Origin: Meghimatium bilineatum
Taxonomy: Eukaryota > Mollusca > Gastropoda > Stylommatophora > Philomycidae
Length of the DNA: 64,000 nt
Reading direction: 5' to 3'
Assembly: GCA_034231615.1 (NCBI GenBank)
Contig: CM067317.1
Span: 18,697,379 to 18,761,378 of the forward strand
Shown here: positions 44,683 to 57,054 of the stretch, piece by piece
Numbering within the stretch: position 1 is the stretch's first letter
Layout: each line of letters starts with the position of its first letter
Translations under genes and position numbers: made by a program
Notes under the pieces: generated by a model
Seen by the model: only the letters and a program-made list of their open reading frames with translations
Databases searched by the model: none
Told to the model about the DNA's origin: nothing

Positions 44683-45301
44683 ACGCATGTGGTTGCATCT
44701 GTGGGTCTCACCAATGGTCTACTAGACATACCACCTATGCAACAGAAAACCTTAGTGGATGGCATGCCGTTATATTGAGGTTATCCTCTTAGAGAAGCTT
44801 CATGGCACGTCATCTATACAATTGTGCTTTTATTTTGTTGTTGAAATGTATTTCATCTTTACCTGAATATATATGTATGCACCCTCTGTGGTTGGGAGGG
44901 AGCCAGATATGTACTGTGCAGCACTGGGGAAGAGGAAACTGACAGCACTGTTTTTTCCTAAGGCTTAGACCCATCATAGAGTCACAGTGACTCAGGACTT
45001 GACAATATTTGTGACTTGAACATTTGGTTGCATGCCTGGAGCAATAGAGAAGTTCGGCATAACCAGTAGTCAATTGGTGACGGGGAATGAGCATAGTGAA
45101 CACTATCCTGGCTACATTAGCTCTGAGCAGTGCATAGGTTGAAACCTACCTTCCTGGAGGTGTGATAGCTATTCTCTGGCTCTGTCTCGGGGTGGACCGA
45201 AAATCCACATAATTCCCAGAAATTTAATGTCATTTAATGGCATTAGGTCAAAGGGCATGCGCCCATGGACAGATGGATCAGCAACCAACCAACCAAGCAC
45301 C
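44683..45301 (+). mobile_element. SINE-like family F, long form, with TSD
   Basis: A 619-bp element flanked by ATCTTTGTTAAT at 44671-44682 and 45302-45313. It starts ACGCATGTGGTTGCATCTGT and ends AACCAACCAACCAAG. Only the first ~130 bases match 4502-4820. The remaining ~490 bases have no partner in the window and no recognisable protein. Confidence 0.82.
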
Positions 45302-45468
45302 ATCTTTGTTAATCTTCTTCAATGCGGTGTCACCGTTGTTTATAAACTTTTGAATTGGTAGACCTATTTGAGTATTGCACGCTGGGCATTTTTTTTCTTC
45401 CACAAAGCACTTCTATTTTTTGTTATTTAAGAAATGGCACCTATTTATGTCTTCTACTACTACTACTA

Positions 45469-46247
45469 ATTTGAGATATGCGGATGACACTGTTATGATT
45501 GCAAAAAGTGAGGAAGACCTTCAAAACTTAATTAAAGTAGTAGTCACAGTAAGTAAAGAGAAATGCCTCTTCCTAAATAGCAAGAAAACAGAAGTAATGG
45601 TTATTTGAAAGAAACAAAATAAGACACCTTGCAAGACCATAGTGAATGATATAGTATTAAAACAGGTCCACCAATTCAAATATCTAGGTACAATGATTGC
45701 AGATGGAAGAAGTTCAACAGAAATAAGATGCAGAATACGACAGGCAAAAACAATATTCAGAAAAATGAAAAATATACTGTGTAATAAGATCTTGTCATTA
45801 GAGGTGAGAAAGACAGTTCTGCAGTGCTATATAACCCCTATACTAACATATGGGTGCGAGTCTTGGACAATAAACAAACTGGAAATTGGAAGATTGGAGG
45901 CAACAGAGATGTGGTTCTACAGAAGAATGCTGAGAATACCAAGGACTGCCAGAAAAACTAATGTAGAGGTGTTGGAAGAGTTAAATGCGAAACGGACCTT
46001 AATCAACAATATAAGAAAAAGGCAATTTTCTGTTTTTGGCCACTTCATGAGACACGCAGGTTTAAATAACATAATCACAACAGGCAAGATTGAAGGCACC
46101 AGATACAGAGGGCAACAATGTGAGAAAATGTTTGACATCCTGGCACGGCAAGGAAACAAAAACGACTTTGATACATAATACTGTGGACAGAGAGCTGTGG
46201 AGAGCCATGACCACGTACGCCACCCGGCATGGCACCTGATGATGATG
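45469..46247 (+). pseudogene. RTE-1 copy inserted head-on into an older RTE-1
   Basis: The plus strand starts at the palm: NLRYADDTVMIAKSEEDLQN with an intact YADD. A Ser codon of the 20143 copy is changed to a TGA stop near 45606. The frame then resumes through VHQFKYLGTMIADGRSST (one residue lost), YGCESWTINKLEIGRLEATE, RRMLRIPRTARKTNVEVLEE and FGHFMRHAGLNNIITTGKIE, with a frameshift near 46150 before DRELWRAMTTYATRHGT. It ends with a GAT repeat. ACTACTACTA at 45459-45468 and 46248-46257 is the probable TSD. Confidence 0.88.
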
Positions 46248-46390
46248 ACTACTACTATGTTGATTATCTCTTGTAGATATTTCTAACTTTTGGCAACCAA
46301 AACAGTGCCATCTGCATATCTCAATATATGTATGTTATCTCCGTGAACTGAAATTCCTGGAATTTTATCAATTACTCGCATTATGTAATA

Positions 46391-47330
46391 TATATGTACC
46401 ACTAAACTATTGAAGATATTTCAATAGCAAAATACATGTAGATAAGTATAATAGCATGATAATGCACCACATGAAAAAATAATTTTGGAAGATGTGGATC
46501 GGGCCAGATCGGGCCCATATCTACAAAATACCTGATTTCTGCACTGCGTCGTTGAGTCTTCTATGAAGTATTATTTGATATTTCTGCATGTTGTTTTTTC
46601 TCGAATCCATTTCCGACACAATTTCCACTATTTTGGGAGCAGGAGATTTCATCAATGTTTCTTCATTTTAATGAGATTTTTATATTTGTTCTTTGCTATC
46701 TCTAGTGCAACTACATAAGAATTGACAGTAACATTGTAGCCCATTTCTGGAAATTATTTCCTGTTGAATGCAACAGTTTTTAAAACATCATTGATGTTCT
46801 GCACAAGCGATTGGTCTTGTCTGTTTAATAAGGATGAAAGAGTCTTCACAAATAGTACTTCAAATGTGATGATGTACACATATAAATGACAAATATTTGT
46901 TATAAAGATATATTGTGGCATTCTTGTCCATTGCTGATAATTTTTTTGAGTCCACCTTGAATAAATTAATTACAGTTCTCTCTTTATAACAGTCATGTTG
47001 GACTATGATATACGATGGGGGGGGGGGGTTGTGGGGGGCAAAACAAATGTAATCTAGGGTCTCATCAATGAAATAATTCCAAGTTAAAATATCATATAAT
47101 TAAATTCAATATTTTCTTTAATATAACATACGCGCTAGTAACAGTTGTAAATTATATTTTGATTGTTTGAAAGTTCTCCCACTAGTGCAACTAACTATTC
47201 ACTTGCGAGGAGGACCATGCTGCATACTATCAGGCAACTTAAACTGCAGTGAGTACACTTTATGGATGTACCGAATATGATATGTTATGGAAAACATGGT
47301 TCTCCAAAAAGGCAATACTGAACGAAACAC
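46391..47330. other. Unassigned AT-rich stretch with a G-run
   Basis: An unusual run of ten G followed by TTGTGGGGGG lies near 47018-47038. Otherwise nothing is recognised. Confidence 0.45.
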
Positions 47331-47494
47331 TCCGCCGAAGACGGATGTGTCGGGCCATTGGCGCAAATAAAACGGCGACACAACGCATTTCCATTCTCTG
47401 AACTACATCCTGCTGGAAATATAGTAGGACCATTGTCCTGTTACAAGAGATATCCAGCGGGAGATTGAGAATGAACGCTGAAGAAGAAGAAGAA
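47331..47494 (+). mobile_element. SINE A with TSD
   Basis: Starts TCCGCCGAAGACGGATGTGT and ends GAGAATGAACGC plus a GAA repeat. GAACGAAA at 47320-47327 and 47495-47502 (extendable with one mismatch to 11 bases) flanks it. Confidence 0.9.
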
Positions 47495-47502
47495 GAACGA
47501 AA

Positions 47503-48949
47503 AACTATACAGACTTCTGTACGAGTTACAAAACACAGACAAATTTATATAAGAAATAGAATATCAGATATAAGTACATACCATGTAATTGAAAGAAGAA
47601 TAACATCTGAGTGCACTAGGCAATGACGTGCTCAGAGTTGAACCCATATGTTTTAGACACTAAAGGCGCTAGTGACTAAACTTTAAAGAGTATATCCATC
47701 AATCCACTTGCCCTGATGAGACAATGAACCACAGACACATTATCTCCATTCTACCCTGTTACAAATCGCATATAAATGTCTTTCTATTTGATGTAAATAT
47801 CATTGAGAAGTATCCTCGTCTCCCTTCTCGAAGTCGTTCTATGTCTTCCTCATTCGTTCTTTCCCTGTAGATTCCATGACAGAATCCGTCTTGCAATGCA
47901 GTTTTCTGCCTTCCTTAGAATTACGTCCAATCCGTCTCTATTTCATAGGCATAATCTGTAGGCAAATAGGATTATGAATAATCAAAATATCGGAGACTCC
48001 CCTCCGACTAATTTCATTCTCTAGTCTTTCCCCTATTATCTCCCCCTCCCCCGTCTTGGCATCGTTCATTGGTGGCCCTTTTCTCTATTTCTGCGTTTTT
48101 CATCTCTTGCGTTGCGTTGCCATTTCATCCCTTATATATTATCTTTAATTTAACACAACTTGCAATTGTCCTTCGAGCCATTTCTCTGTCTATCAATATT
48201 GCGCTAATTGTAGATCCCATTTTGAACGCATTCATTTTTGCAATTTATAAGACATGCGTTGTGCATCGTTACTGTTTCTTTGATAAGGAAAAAACTTTCC
48301 TAGTCATATTAGTTTTTAATATTTTTATAGTTGTGTTTTCTTGACCGTTATTTGCTTCTTGAAAAAGGTCTCAATTGGATCGATACTTGGATAATTTTCC
48401 TTGTTCTTTGTTTTATTGTTATTTATTTATCCTTTAAATTCGATAGTTAGGCATTTACGGTAACCTTTTTTCTTTATTCAGGATTTGCCAAATATGATTA
48501 TGCACTGTTCTTACTACAACAGTTTAGATTCTGATCTTATCTCGCCATTTAATATTGAAAACATTTCAGTTTTATTCAGTAAACAATAATTATTCGCAAT
48601 ACGACGCTGTTTACTTTTTCTATACACCAATTTTACATGTGTGTTCGTACAATAACAAAAATGGCATTCGTTAATTCGTGTAACGTTAACAAAAAAAAGG
48701 AACGAAACAATTGGTTTTCTTCTTAAACGTGAGTTGATTGATTGCTTGTGCGTGGGTGGTCGTTGACAGAAGGAAATGGCAAGCACGTAACAGTTGAACA
48801 AAAATAATAGTAATTAAGTGTGACAAGCGTTTCTTCTCTTGTCGCACTTGATCGGCAATAGACAGGATCAAGAGTTTTCTCTGCAAGCAAAGTTTGGTGT
48901 TTCGTATAAGAATGCCAAAAATCTTCGTGGTCATCACCTAAATTATGTA
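47503..48949. other. Unassigned stretch
   Basis: Minus-strand 47690-47630 shows a weak tRNA-like run ending GGGTTCAACTC. No gene is supported. Confidence 0.4.
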
Positions 48950-49034
<85 letters not shown>

Positions 49035-49042
49035 TGGGTGTG
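48950..49042. repeat. (TA)n(TG)n microsatellite
   Basis: TA run to about 49002, then TG with two TGGG interruptions. Confidence 0.97.
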
Positions 49043-49578
49043 TAATCTGAAAAATATGTATGATATCCATTTAATATTCTTTAAGAGTGACTGTCATCAG
49101 TAGAAGAACTATGTATAGGACTTCGTTGGTTACGTTTTCTATTGTTGTGTTTTCATTGGTGAATATTTATTTACGTGGAGTCGCCTGCAAAAATAGCCAA
49201 GATCGAACAACGAAATACACAGAAACAATAAATGTCTACCTTACCGTTCAGGTCATCTGTACGGGGTTCTGTTATACTGAATCCATGTCATGTTTTAGAA
49301 AATGCGCCCACAGTTGTGACCTGGCAATCATTATGTCCCGAATATCTTGGGGAATGTTGCCTTTCCTCCAGCATGTTATAAGTAGTTGGTACAGATTGTA
49401 ATGTCTTCCGGTTGTCGGAATGTGATGACGTATTTCCTTGTTTACATTTGTGTTTTCTTGATTACGCGAATTTCGATGGTGTGGTTAGCGTATTGCTGCT
49501 GACAGTGTGATACCATGTTTAGTTTCAGTTTCAACCATTAGGATCTGGTTTTTTTCTGTTTTTGTTTTTGTTGTTAAT
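49043..49578. other. Unassigned stretch
   Basis: An open plus-strand frame at 49087-49401 (104 codons) starts with a hydrophobic stretch (SLVTFSIVVFSLVNIYLRGV) that would fit a signal peptide and contains six Cys. I do not recognise it and rate it a weak candidate for a small secreted protein. Confidence 0.25.
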
Positions 49579-50448
49579 TTTTTTTTTTTTTTTTTTTTTT
49601 TTGGGGGGGTCTTGGTCGATTATAGGTGGAATGTAAATCATTCAAGTTTGATCTGACAATGGCGATTCGACTACTCCAGTTAACGGCTAATTTCACAGCG
49701 TAGAATGTCATCACATAGAGACATCCAAAAGGCAACGACAGGGAATGTCCATCCCTAGCCAAAACGTCTTTGATGGCGCGCGAGGCGGAGGAATCCAAAT
49801 GGATCAACGGCTCAAATGGCGAAACAGCAAAGTGTGTGGCTCACAAAAAAAACAAGTGCAGGTCATAAAAATAAATGGTGGCTGGCCATCGAGGAAAAGA
49901 CTGGGACCTAACCACCTACACACCAAAGTCAAGCAACAGACCAACAACATCTGAAGATTAGGAAACAGCATATTAGAATAGGAACATGGAATGTTAGAAC
50001 ACCACACCAGTCAGGGAAACTAGAAAACTTAATATTAGAGGCAGAGGCATTAAATGTATATATTCTAGGAATAGCAGAGACAAGATGGAAAGATGCTGGG
50101 TACAGAAGAAAGGAAAGCTTTAATTTTATACATTCATGAGGCCATGAACGAGGGGAAGGAACATTGATCAAGAAAGAAATAGAAAACTATATCAGCGAGT
50201 ACTGGACATATAACGACAGAACAATTATGTTAAAGATCAAAGCAAAACAAAACCTTTCGATCTAGCCATTATAGAAACATATGCAACAACTACAGATTAC
50301 AATGAAGAAGAAATCACAAATTACTATGAAGACCTAGAACAGCTACTCAAGCTAGTAAAATCAACAGACATTTTAATAGTCATAGAAGACATGAATGCTA
50401 AAAAAGGGAAAGGGAGACACACGAACATTTTAGGGAAATTTGGACTAT
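49579..50448 (+). pseudogene. LINE 5' part with APE-type endonuclease
   Basis: After a T-rich run and a leader containing MSIPSQNVFDGARGGG, the plus strand encodes IRIGTWNVRTPHQSGKLENL and ALNVYILGIAETRWKDAGYR. These carry the TWNVRT and ETRW motifs of the apurinic-type endonuclease used by LINEs to nick target DNA; the Asn and Glu are visible. It continues with a stop near 50138, EEITNYYEDLEQLLKLVK, and TDILIVIEDMNAKKGKG, corresponding to the (G/E)DxN catalytic block. It is cut off at about 50448. Confidence 0.82.
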
Positions 50449-50650
50449 AAATACATCATTTTAGATTTTCCCATATCAGCAACAGTTTGTAATTTAATGT
50501 ATAGATAAAACCAATATATGTTTGCACATTTTCTTGATTCTTGCTGCACTAGTTGTTGTGTGTGCTTGAGGTGGTCGTGTGCGCTTTTTGGCGCGTTCTT
50601 TTTTAACTGTAGGAATGCTTCCCTTTTCATTTCTGTAAGTGGGAGGAGTG
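50449..50650 (-). pseudogene. LINE linker fragment between endonuclease and RT
   Basis: The minus strand encodes EMKREAFLQLKKNAPKSAHD, LVQQESRKCANIYWFYLYIK and LQTVADMGKSKMMY. The CANxYW...xxAAD.G....MY pattern is found in RTE-like LINEs just before the reverse transcriptase. It faces the endonuclease fragment tail to tail, either two insertions or a 5'-inverted one. Confidence 0.65.
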
Positions 50651-50879
50651 TTGCCTCATAGATTGGGTATGTTCATACCAAATCTATACACATAATATAT
50701 AGATTGAGTATGTTCATATGAAATCTACACGTAGAGTATATAAATTGAGTATGCTCATACCAAATCAACATGTAGAAATATATATATAAACCAGATTAAC
50801 ATTGTCATCAATCGTCGAAAATAATTGTAAATATATATAATATGCTACAATAAATATAATTAAAGCACTGTTCACTAGT
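50651..50879. repeat. Short ~55-bp degenerate repeat
   Basis: AGATTGGGTATGTTCATACC, AGATTGAGTATGTTCATATG and AAATTGAGTATGCTCATACC recur three times. Confidence 0.7.
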
Positions 50880-51830
50880 TTTTCCTTCGAACAAATGTAA
50901 TTATCTGATTAACCATCTAAAGTATGAATCTCAATTTTTGCTTATGAAGCTATTTTTGGCTAGACCTAATAAATACAGTATATACTTTATTTTTGTGCAT
51001 CACGTACAGTTTCTTGATTCTTGATTAGAAACTGGCTTCACGGCACGCGGGACATTCCCATAAGTGCTCCGCCCTCCATTCCAGCAGCTATCCCACTGTA
51101 TGTAGACTCAGAGTTCCGTTCAGGTGTTGATTGTGTGCTCTTCGGGACTTTCCAAAAATTTTCTTTTATTCAGTTTTTATACACGAAGCACATCCTTTGA
51201 TATTTGTCGGCATAATAATTATTGTGTAACGACAAAAGAAATTGTATCACTTCATACACAGATTATGTGAGTTCAGGAGGCATATGCGTGTCTACTATTA
51301 CAATAATGTGTCCACCATGTTTGGATACAATACACATTGAAGATGATTTCTGGGTTTGAAATAGAATTAAGCTTTCCTCTAAAAGCTTCACTGCAGAAAT
51401 ATTCCAAATGGTATTTGTGATTTCCTTTAATGTCATAAAATTTACTCGCAGACTCATTTTTATTCCTTTTTACTGCACACTTTATGTTAATACACGTCTG
51501 ATGGAGAATGTGAGTGTGATACCGGATACAACCTTTAAACACAGCCTGAATTGTATTTAAGAGTCCAAATAGTGCAATTTCAGGCTTAAACGATGTCAAT
51601 TGTATGGTAAACCAATTATTTAAAGACGATGTCATATGACTGGAAATCATCTAAAAAATGTTTCTGAGATAGGCCTCTGTGTTGACAAGTATATTTTTAT
51701 GTATAAGGCATATAAAGGAAAATAATCGCTACATTTTAATTAACTATAGAATTCATAGGGTCTATTTCAAGTTAACGCACAAAATTTATTTTATATTCGT
51801 TATATATTTGCTATGATACATCATTTCTAA
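50880..51830. repeat. Dispersed repeat R-alpha, longest copy, with internal insertion
   Basis: Matches 2160-2640 from TGTAATTATCTGATTAACCA through GGCTAGACCTAATAAATAC, then again from TTTGATATTTGTCGGCATAA to GATACCGGATACAACC, CAATTGTATGGTAAA and TTCGTTATATATTTGCTATG. A block at about 51020-51175 (GATTCTTGATTAGAAACTGG...) has no partner in the other copies. Its start is repeated at 52090 (GATTCTTGATTAGAAACACG). Confidence 0.6.
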
Positions 51831-54009
51831 GTTCAACAACTCTGATGAAACGTGTTATAAATGTAAATTGTATCCCTTTGAAAATTAAATTCAATACGTA
51901 TGGCTGTAATGCATGGCGATAAACAAAAGGAGTAAAAATAATAGAGGTTGCAAAGTTTGTTCCATGATCTGAATAACAACTAATTCCAGTTAAATAGGGA
52001 CAAAATCTGGTTTCCCACAAGGCACAGACATTCATGGGGTATTTAAATTATGGTTTGCAATGCTACAAAACATTATAATTTGAATTTGATTCTTGATTAG
52101 AAACACGGACACCTAGACATATTAGCAACGGACAAACTACGGCGTCAGAGGATATTTCCTTCGGGATTTTCCGCTTTGTATCCATTCACGCTAGCATAGT
52201 TAGAATACAAGCCCAATTCAAGGTTAGTTTTGCGCACTGATCTCATGCAGTGCAACCTATCGGGGTATATCCAACTTGTTCTGTGCTTTTTATTGGATGT
52301 CAACACAAACTATAAGCAAATCAACAAATGACTATCACAACAGCCAAGATGAGTTATGTTGTGTAAAATCGGCCCACAGATCAATTCTAGAGAAGCACTT
52401 GGTAAAAATAGTAAGAGAAATTCAAAGTATTTTTTGAAACAACATATCCTTTCTGTGACTAGTGTGCAGACTTAAATTCTTAGTCAATAATTTACTATGT
52501 GATCTGTGGATCTTTTTATCAATCGTATTTATTTTGCAGCAAACCTGTAGTTGCTGTGATTAGGTCCACATTACATTACACGTACGTATTGGAGTTGCTT
52601 AGCAGAATGTCATGCCAAAGAGGCCCATATTTCTAAACAATTTGTCGCGCTCATGCCTAACCTAATATATATATTAACAACGGATGTTCTAACATTATTA
52701 AAACTCAAGTATATTTACTGAGAATACAGCAAGAAGAATAGTATACGAGAGGGTGAGATGACAATTTTCTGCAGAAAATTAGAAAAATGTATTCAATATC
52801 ATGCTTTGTCTTGATGCATATTAGCTCAAATTGTTTCGCAACATTTGCACATCACTCATAGTTCAAACTACTTCACAAATTTCAGTCAACCTGAGCAAAT
52901 CTGTAACTCAGGGTTGCCAGTTGGTTTGAAATGTGTATGCCCAAATTGTGGGTAAAAACAATATCCAAATTTCAATGTTGTTAATAAACTACTAAACATA
53001 TGCTGAATTTGTTATTAGTGCACTTTTAGTGATAACTATCTATAAACTTGTATTACCTATCTCCATTATCAACATTTATTCATTACACAATGAAGCATAT
53101 GTTATTGCTAACTTCATTTTTTTAATGATTTAATGTTATTTTGAGTCTATGCTTTTTTTCCAGACATGAAAACAATGAGGGAATTGACAATTACACAGTA
53201 AAATTATGTCTTATTTTTTCTCTATATACTTACTAAGTATTCACGTTAAACTGTTGTCCCAATTATTATCTAGTAGTTTTTTGTACTACGAAAATGTCTG
53301 TTCTTATCGTTTGCTGTATCAAGTCTTACTATATTAACAATGCCTCCATTGTTCAAATACCTGTTTGAAACATGCACTCTTCATTCTACATTTTTACATG
53401 ACTAGAAAAGACAAATAAATCGTATAAATTTGTTTATATCCGCAAAATAATATGTCATACAATTTGTAGTCAAACCTAAACAAGAACATATGGGAAAGTA
53501 GATATGGTGTTTTTTTTAAACAAAAGAATAATAGCTAAAATAAATTTAATTGTCAGTAACCTTTAAAAATGACATCATTTGAGAAATTTGTATAAAAATG
53601 AAAAATATGGCAGCCCTGTCAGAGTTCGATGTCGCTGTTCGTGTCGTACACTAAGACTAAGTGAGATAACAGCAAATTATCAGGTTCGAAAAATCATTCT
53701 ATGCACAAGAGTAATAGGGACCACTGGAAATGTAGTGGTTATTGCATTCTCTTCCACGTCTTGTGGTCCAAAAGTTTAATTTCCATTTTAACCGAAATTC
53801 TATTTAAAATAACAAGCAGCTCCTTTGTAGATTCAGCAAGCGAAAATGGGTACAAGATTTCCTGGAAGAAAAGTAAAGGAGATAGGTCTGATGCCTACTA
53901 AACCATCCCTAGGTATGTCCTTGGTATCATAAATATACGAGGCTAACATCCAACTCCCTAATACAACGCAACAACCATAAAATGGAAACGATTTTTTTTT
54001 CACATTAGC
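51831..54009. other. Long AT-rich stretch, no gene seen
   Basis: Only short open frames without recognisable motifs. Confidence 0.4.
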
Positions 54010-54165
54010 AATAGTAAAAGTGTGACGCATGGCCGAGAGGTTTGAGCTTTGGTCTCACACCTGTGATGTCCAGAATGTGTTACCTGGTAAGGCGCTTTTC
54101 TTCTGTCTGAGTGAAACTTTAAAAAATCACTGTGAACATGACGTGGTGACAGTAACAGCACGAGA
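54010..54165 (+). mobile_element. SINE-like family E, copy 2
   Basis: GTGACGCATGGCCGAGAGGT, TGAGCTTTGGTCTCACAC, TTACCTGGT, TTCTGTCTGAGTG, CATGACGTGGTGACAG. Same order as 8408-8262 on the other strand. TGGCCGAGAGG is a good A-box match of Leu/Ser tRNA type. Confidence 0.6.
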
Positions 54166-54214
54166 AATTTGATAAACACTAAAAAAAGTCCACAGACACA
54201 GACGACCAACAAGA

Positions 54215-54492
54215 GGAATACACACGAAAGGGGAGCAAATAATAGCAACACTATTTAACTTCCATGGATGTCGTAAAAAGCGACTAAGTAGGATTTTCGA
54301 TACAGTTGGCTGCCCCATCACATATAGGGTCATGACCCAAAGCCATGCTGAAGTCGGATGTGGCAGTCCGAAAGGCGCAGATATCGCAGCTATGTTGTAA
54401 ACCATGACACGACGCTTTCCGTTCTCCTGACTACATTCTGCTAATCTGCAGGAATTTAGGAACGAACGCAGGAGAAGAAGAAGAAGAAGAAG
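54215..54492 (+). mobile_element. SINE B, copy 3, slightly 5' shortened
   Basis: Begins ACGAAAGGGGAGCAAATAAT and follows the B order: CATGGATGTCGTAAAAAGCG, CATATAGGGTCATGACCCAA, GCTGAAGTCGGATGTGG, GGCGCAGATATCGCAGC, TTCTGCTAATCTGCAGG, GGAACGAACGC plus a GAA repeat. The first ~25 bases of the head are missing. Confidence 0.88.
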
Positions 54493-56690
54493 ACACTCGG
54501 AATGCCATTTATCATCTGAAGCATTTGATTAAAGCGTCTCATTGCTTTAAGTTGCTCATTTATAACGAATCACATCTATCATGCACAATTATGTTTAGAA
54601 AATCGTGACACTACTTTTCTATAAGATTATTTAACTAACTTATAACCAATGTACCTCTTAATCGCATCTTATCTTTGATGTCGTATAAAGTATCTGCGTG
54701 ACCATTTAAATTGCTGATTACGTTAAAGCACATGAATTGTTGGCCCTTAGTGGGGATCTGTGTGCATCGTTGACGCTACAGCAGTTATGAAAAGACCACT
54801 ATTGGTCATGTCAGTCGTTTATTCGGTTTCTACAGTGAACTATTTCTACAGCAGATACTGCAAATGTTCAACGTTGATATTTCAATGTTTAACGTTCAAT
54901 TTTCAGTTGTCTATTGTCTGTACCCAGGTGAATGATGATTGATCGCATTGACACTTGCCGTTAAGCGTAGGGGTGGGAGCTTAAGCTGTCGTTCCAAGGC
55001 GAGATGTGTCGCCGTTGTTGCATTTAGTCGATGTTTGTTCAAGGCTATCTTGATGTTTTATATCCACCGTTTTCTTGGTATACCTTTGACATTACACCCG
55101 GATATGTTTCGTAAAATGTTGCATGGACTTCAGGTACAAAAAATTTTATATGGATACATATTTCTTCATAAATTGCAGGACTTCCAGAACGGTGTGCATT
55201 TTGCATATTACCTTTATAAAGAACACGTCTATAGCACATTTATTGTCGCATTACTGTGAGAAGATTATGCATCAGGACAAGTCTGCACGAATTTTCTAAT
55301 GTCTTCAGTATATTTACGTCCATTACTAAACACACATTCCATACAAATACTCGTTCACTGGTTGGAATCATTCATGGTCAGCGAATATAAGTTAACTCAG
55401 CAGCTGTCATCAGTCTGATTAATCACGTTGGACAATGAAAATACACAACTTTCAATGACGTCAAATTGAACACATATATCTATTTCAAAGTCGGTGCACT
55501 GCAAATGTGTAGACATCATGTATAAGACTGACAGGTCACATGTTATATAACAGCGTATGAACAAAGCATGTCGGAATTATTTTCACAACTGAAGTATTGG
55601 AGCTGATGGAGAGTCGGTCCATAAAATGGAAATAAATTTTGAAAACGCTCTTCAGTGCCTTCCAAATATGTCTTGTCATTGCTTTCTGTATCTCTTAGTG
55701 GAAGAATCTATATCCAGAAATTATAGATTTTTACGTTAACCGACTCTCTTTCGTATCTTTGACTCAGATAATAACATGTGCTATAATTTATTTTAATTAT
55801 GTTCCATACTAGTTTAATTTCAATACATTTGGTTCATTTTCATAACATGACCAAATCATTTTCCGTACTGATTCTATCAATGTCATTCATCTATGCAAGA
55901 ATATTTTTTTCTGATACCAGAAGAAAATTGTATCATTATCAAGTTTCATAACAAAAACATTCCATACATTAATAAGCACATATTGAAGAAGTCTTGTCAC
56001 ATTCAAATGATTTATTGAATACTGCTACGATTCATAAACTGAAAGCACACAAAAGCATATACATAACAAGTCTGCAACTAAATCCAGTTAAAATAATTGC
56101 TTTAAACTATATCAAAGAAAACATCAACAAGAAATGAAATCATTCAAGACATAATATAAATCGTAAATAGCACGGATATTAGTATAACAATGTAATTTTA
56201 AATAAGCACAATTGTTGTGTTGTTGATATTTGAAGCAAATACCCTGTTAATGAGATGTTGTAGATGTTAGACTCATAAATGTAGATTCATTGTTTATATC
56301 TGAAACACGAACGTGTACACATTATTGCAGGAATATCAATTATACAATCTAAACAATATAGTCAATTGCATAATTTTAAAAAAAAATTCAGGAATTAAAG
56401 AAAAATGAAATAATAATAATTTTATGGACTTGGGGGCATTAGTTCATTAGTTAAATAAATTACATCGTAGTGCATACACCGATAAATTTTAATACACAGT
56501 AATAACACACAAAAGTCTAAAACATACAGACCAAGAAATACTTGAGATGTAGTACTACCATTTCTATCATTTACTGGAGATTAATCATCGTATGCACTAC
56601 GTAACAAGTCAGTTTCAGTTAATTTTGGTATATAGAAGCGAATTATATTAACATATTTGAGGATTACATAGAGCAATGACAAATGAGAAG
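54493..56690. other. Long unassigned stretch
   Basis: No convincing gene. An open frame at 54939-55259 (plus) and its minus-strand shadow have no recognisable motif. Confidence 0.4.
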
Positions 56691-56990
56691 ACATAAAACA
56701 ACAAATAAGAAGACATTGATAGACAAATTAGATGACATTGAAAGACATATTATATGACAATGAAAGACAAATGAGATTACATTGAAATACACATGAGATG
56801 ACATTAAACAACAAATGAGTTGGCATTGAAGGAAAAATTATGAGAAATTAAAGACAAATGAGAAGATATTGAAAGAAACTAGATGACATTGAGAGACAAA
56901 TGAGAAGATATTGAAAGATAAACTAGATGACATTGAGAGACAAATGAGAAGATATTGAAAGACAAATGATAAGATATATGCACAAACAAA
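56690..56990. repeat. Degenerate ~22-bp tandem repeat
   Basis: GACATTGAAAGACAAATGAG followed by AAGA and variants recur about 12 times. Confidence 0.8.
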
Positions 56991-57054
56991 TGAGAAAATT
57001 TTATGGAAAAGACAGCTGATCTTAAAACATCTTCATCATAATGTAACATATTCT

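Larger units (their letters stand above)
44330..46390 (-). pseudogene. Old RTE-1 copy broken by two nested insertions
   Basis: Minus-strand RTE-1 sequence appears in three blocks, in the order of the copy at 20143-21118. 46390-46258 holds the palm with the YxDD box mutated to YADG (ILRYADGTVLVAKS). 45458-45314 holds the connector. 44670-44330 holds the QAKTAFIQMKN block, IKLEATEMLLYRRLLRVVW and a locally expanded GACATTTATAGT repeat. Between them lie SINE-like F (44683-45301) and a plus-strand RTE-1 copy (45469-46247). Bridging both insertions restores collinearity with the younger copy. Confidence 0.8.

Noticed and set aside
55045..55259. Overlapping frames of 106 and 64 codons
   Set aside because: No motif, no splice context, opposite-strand overlap; probably chance.
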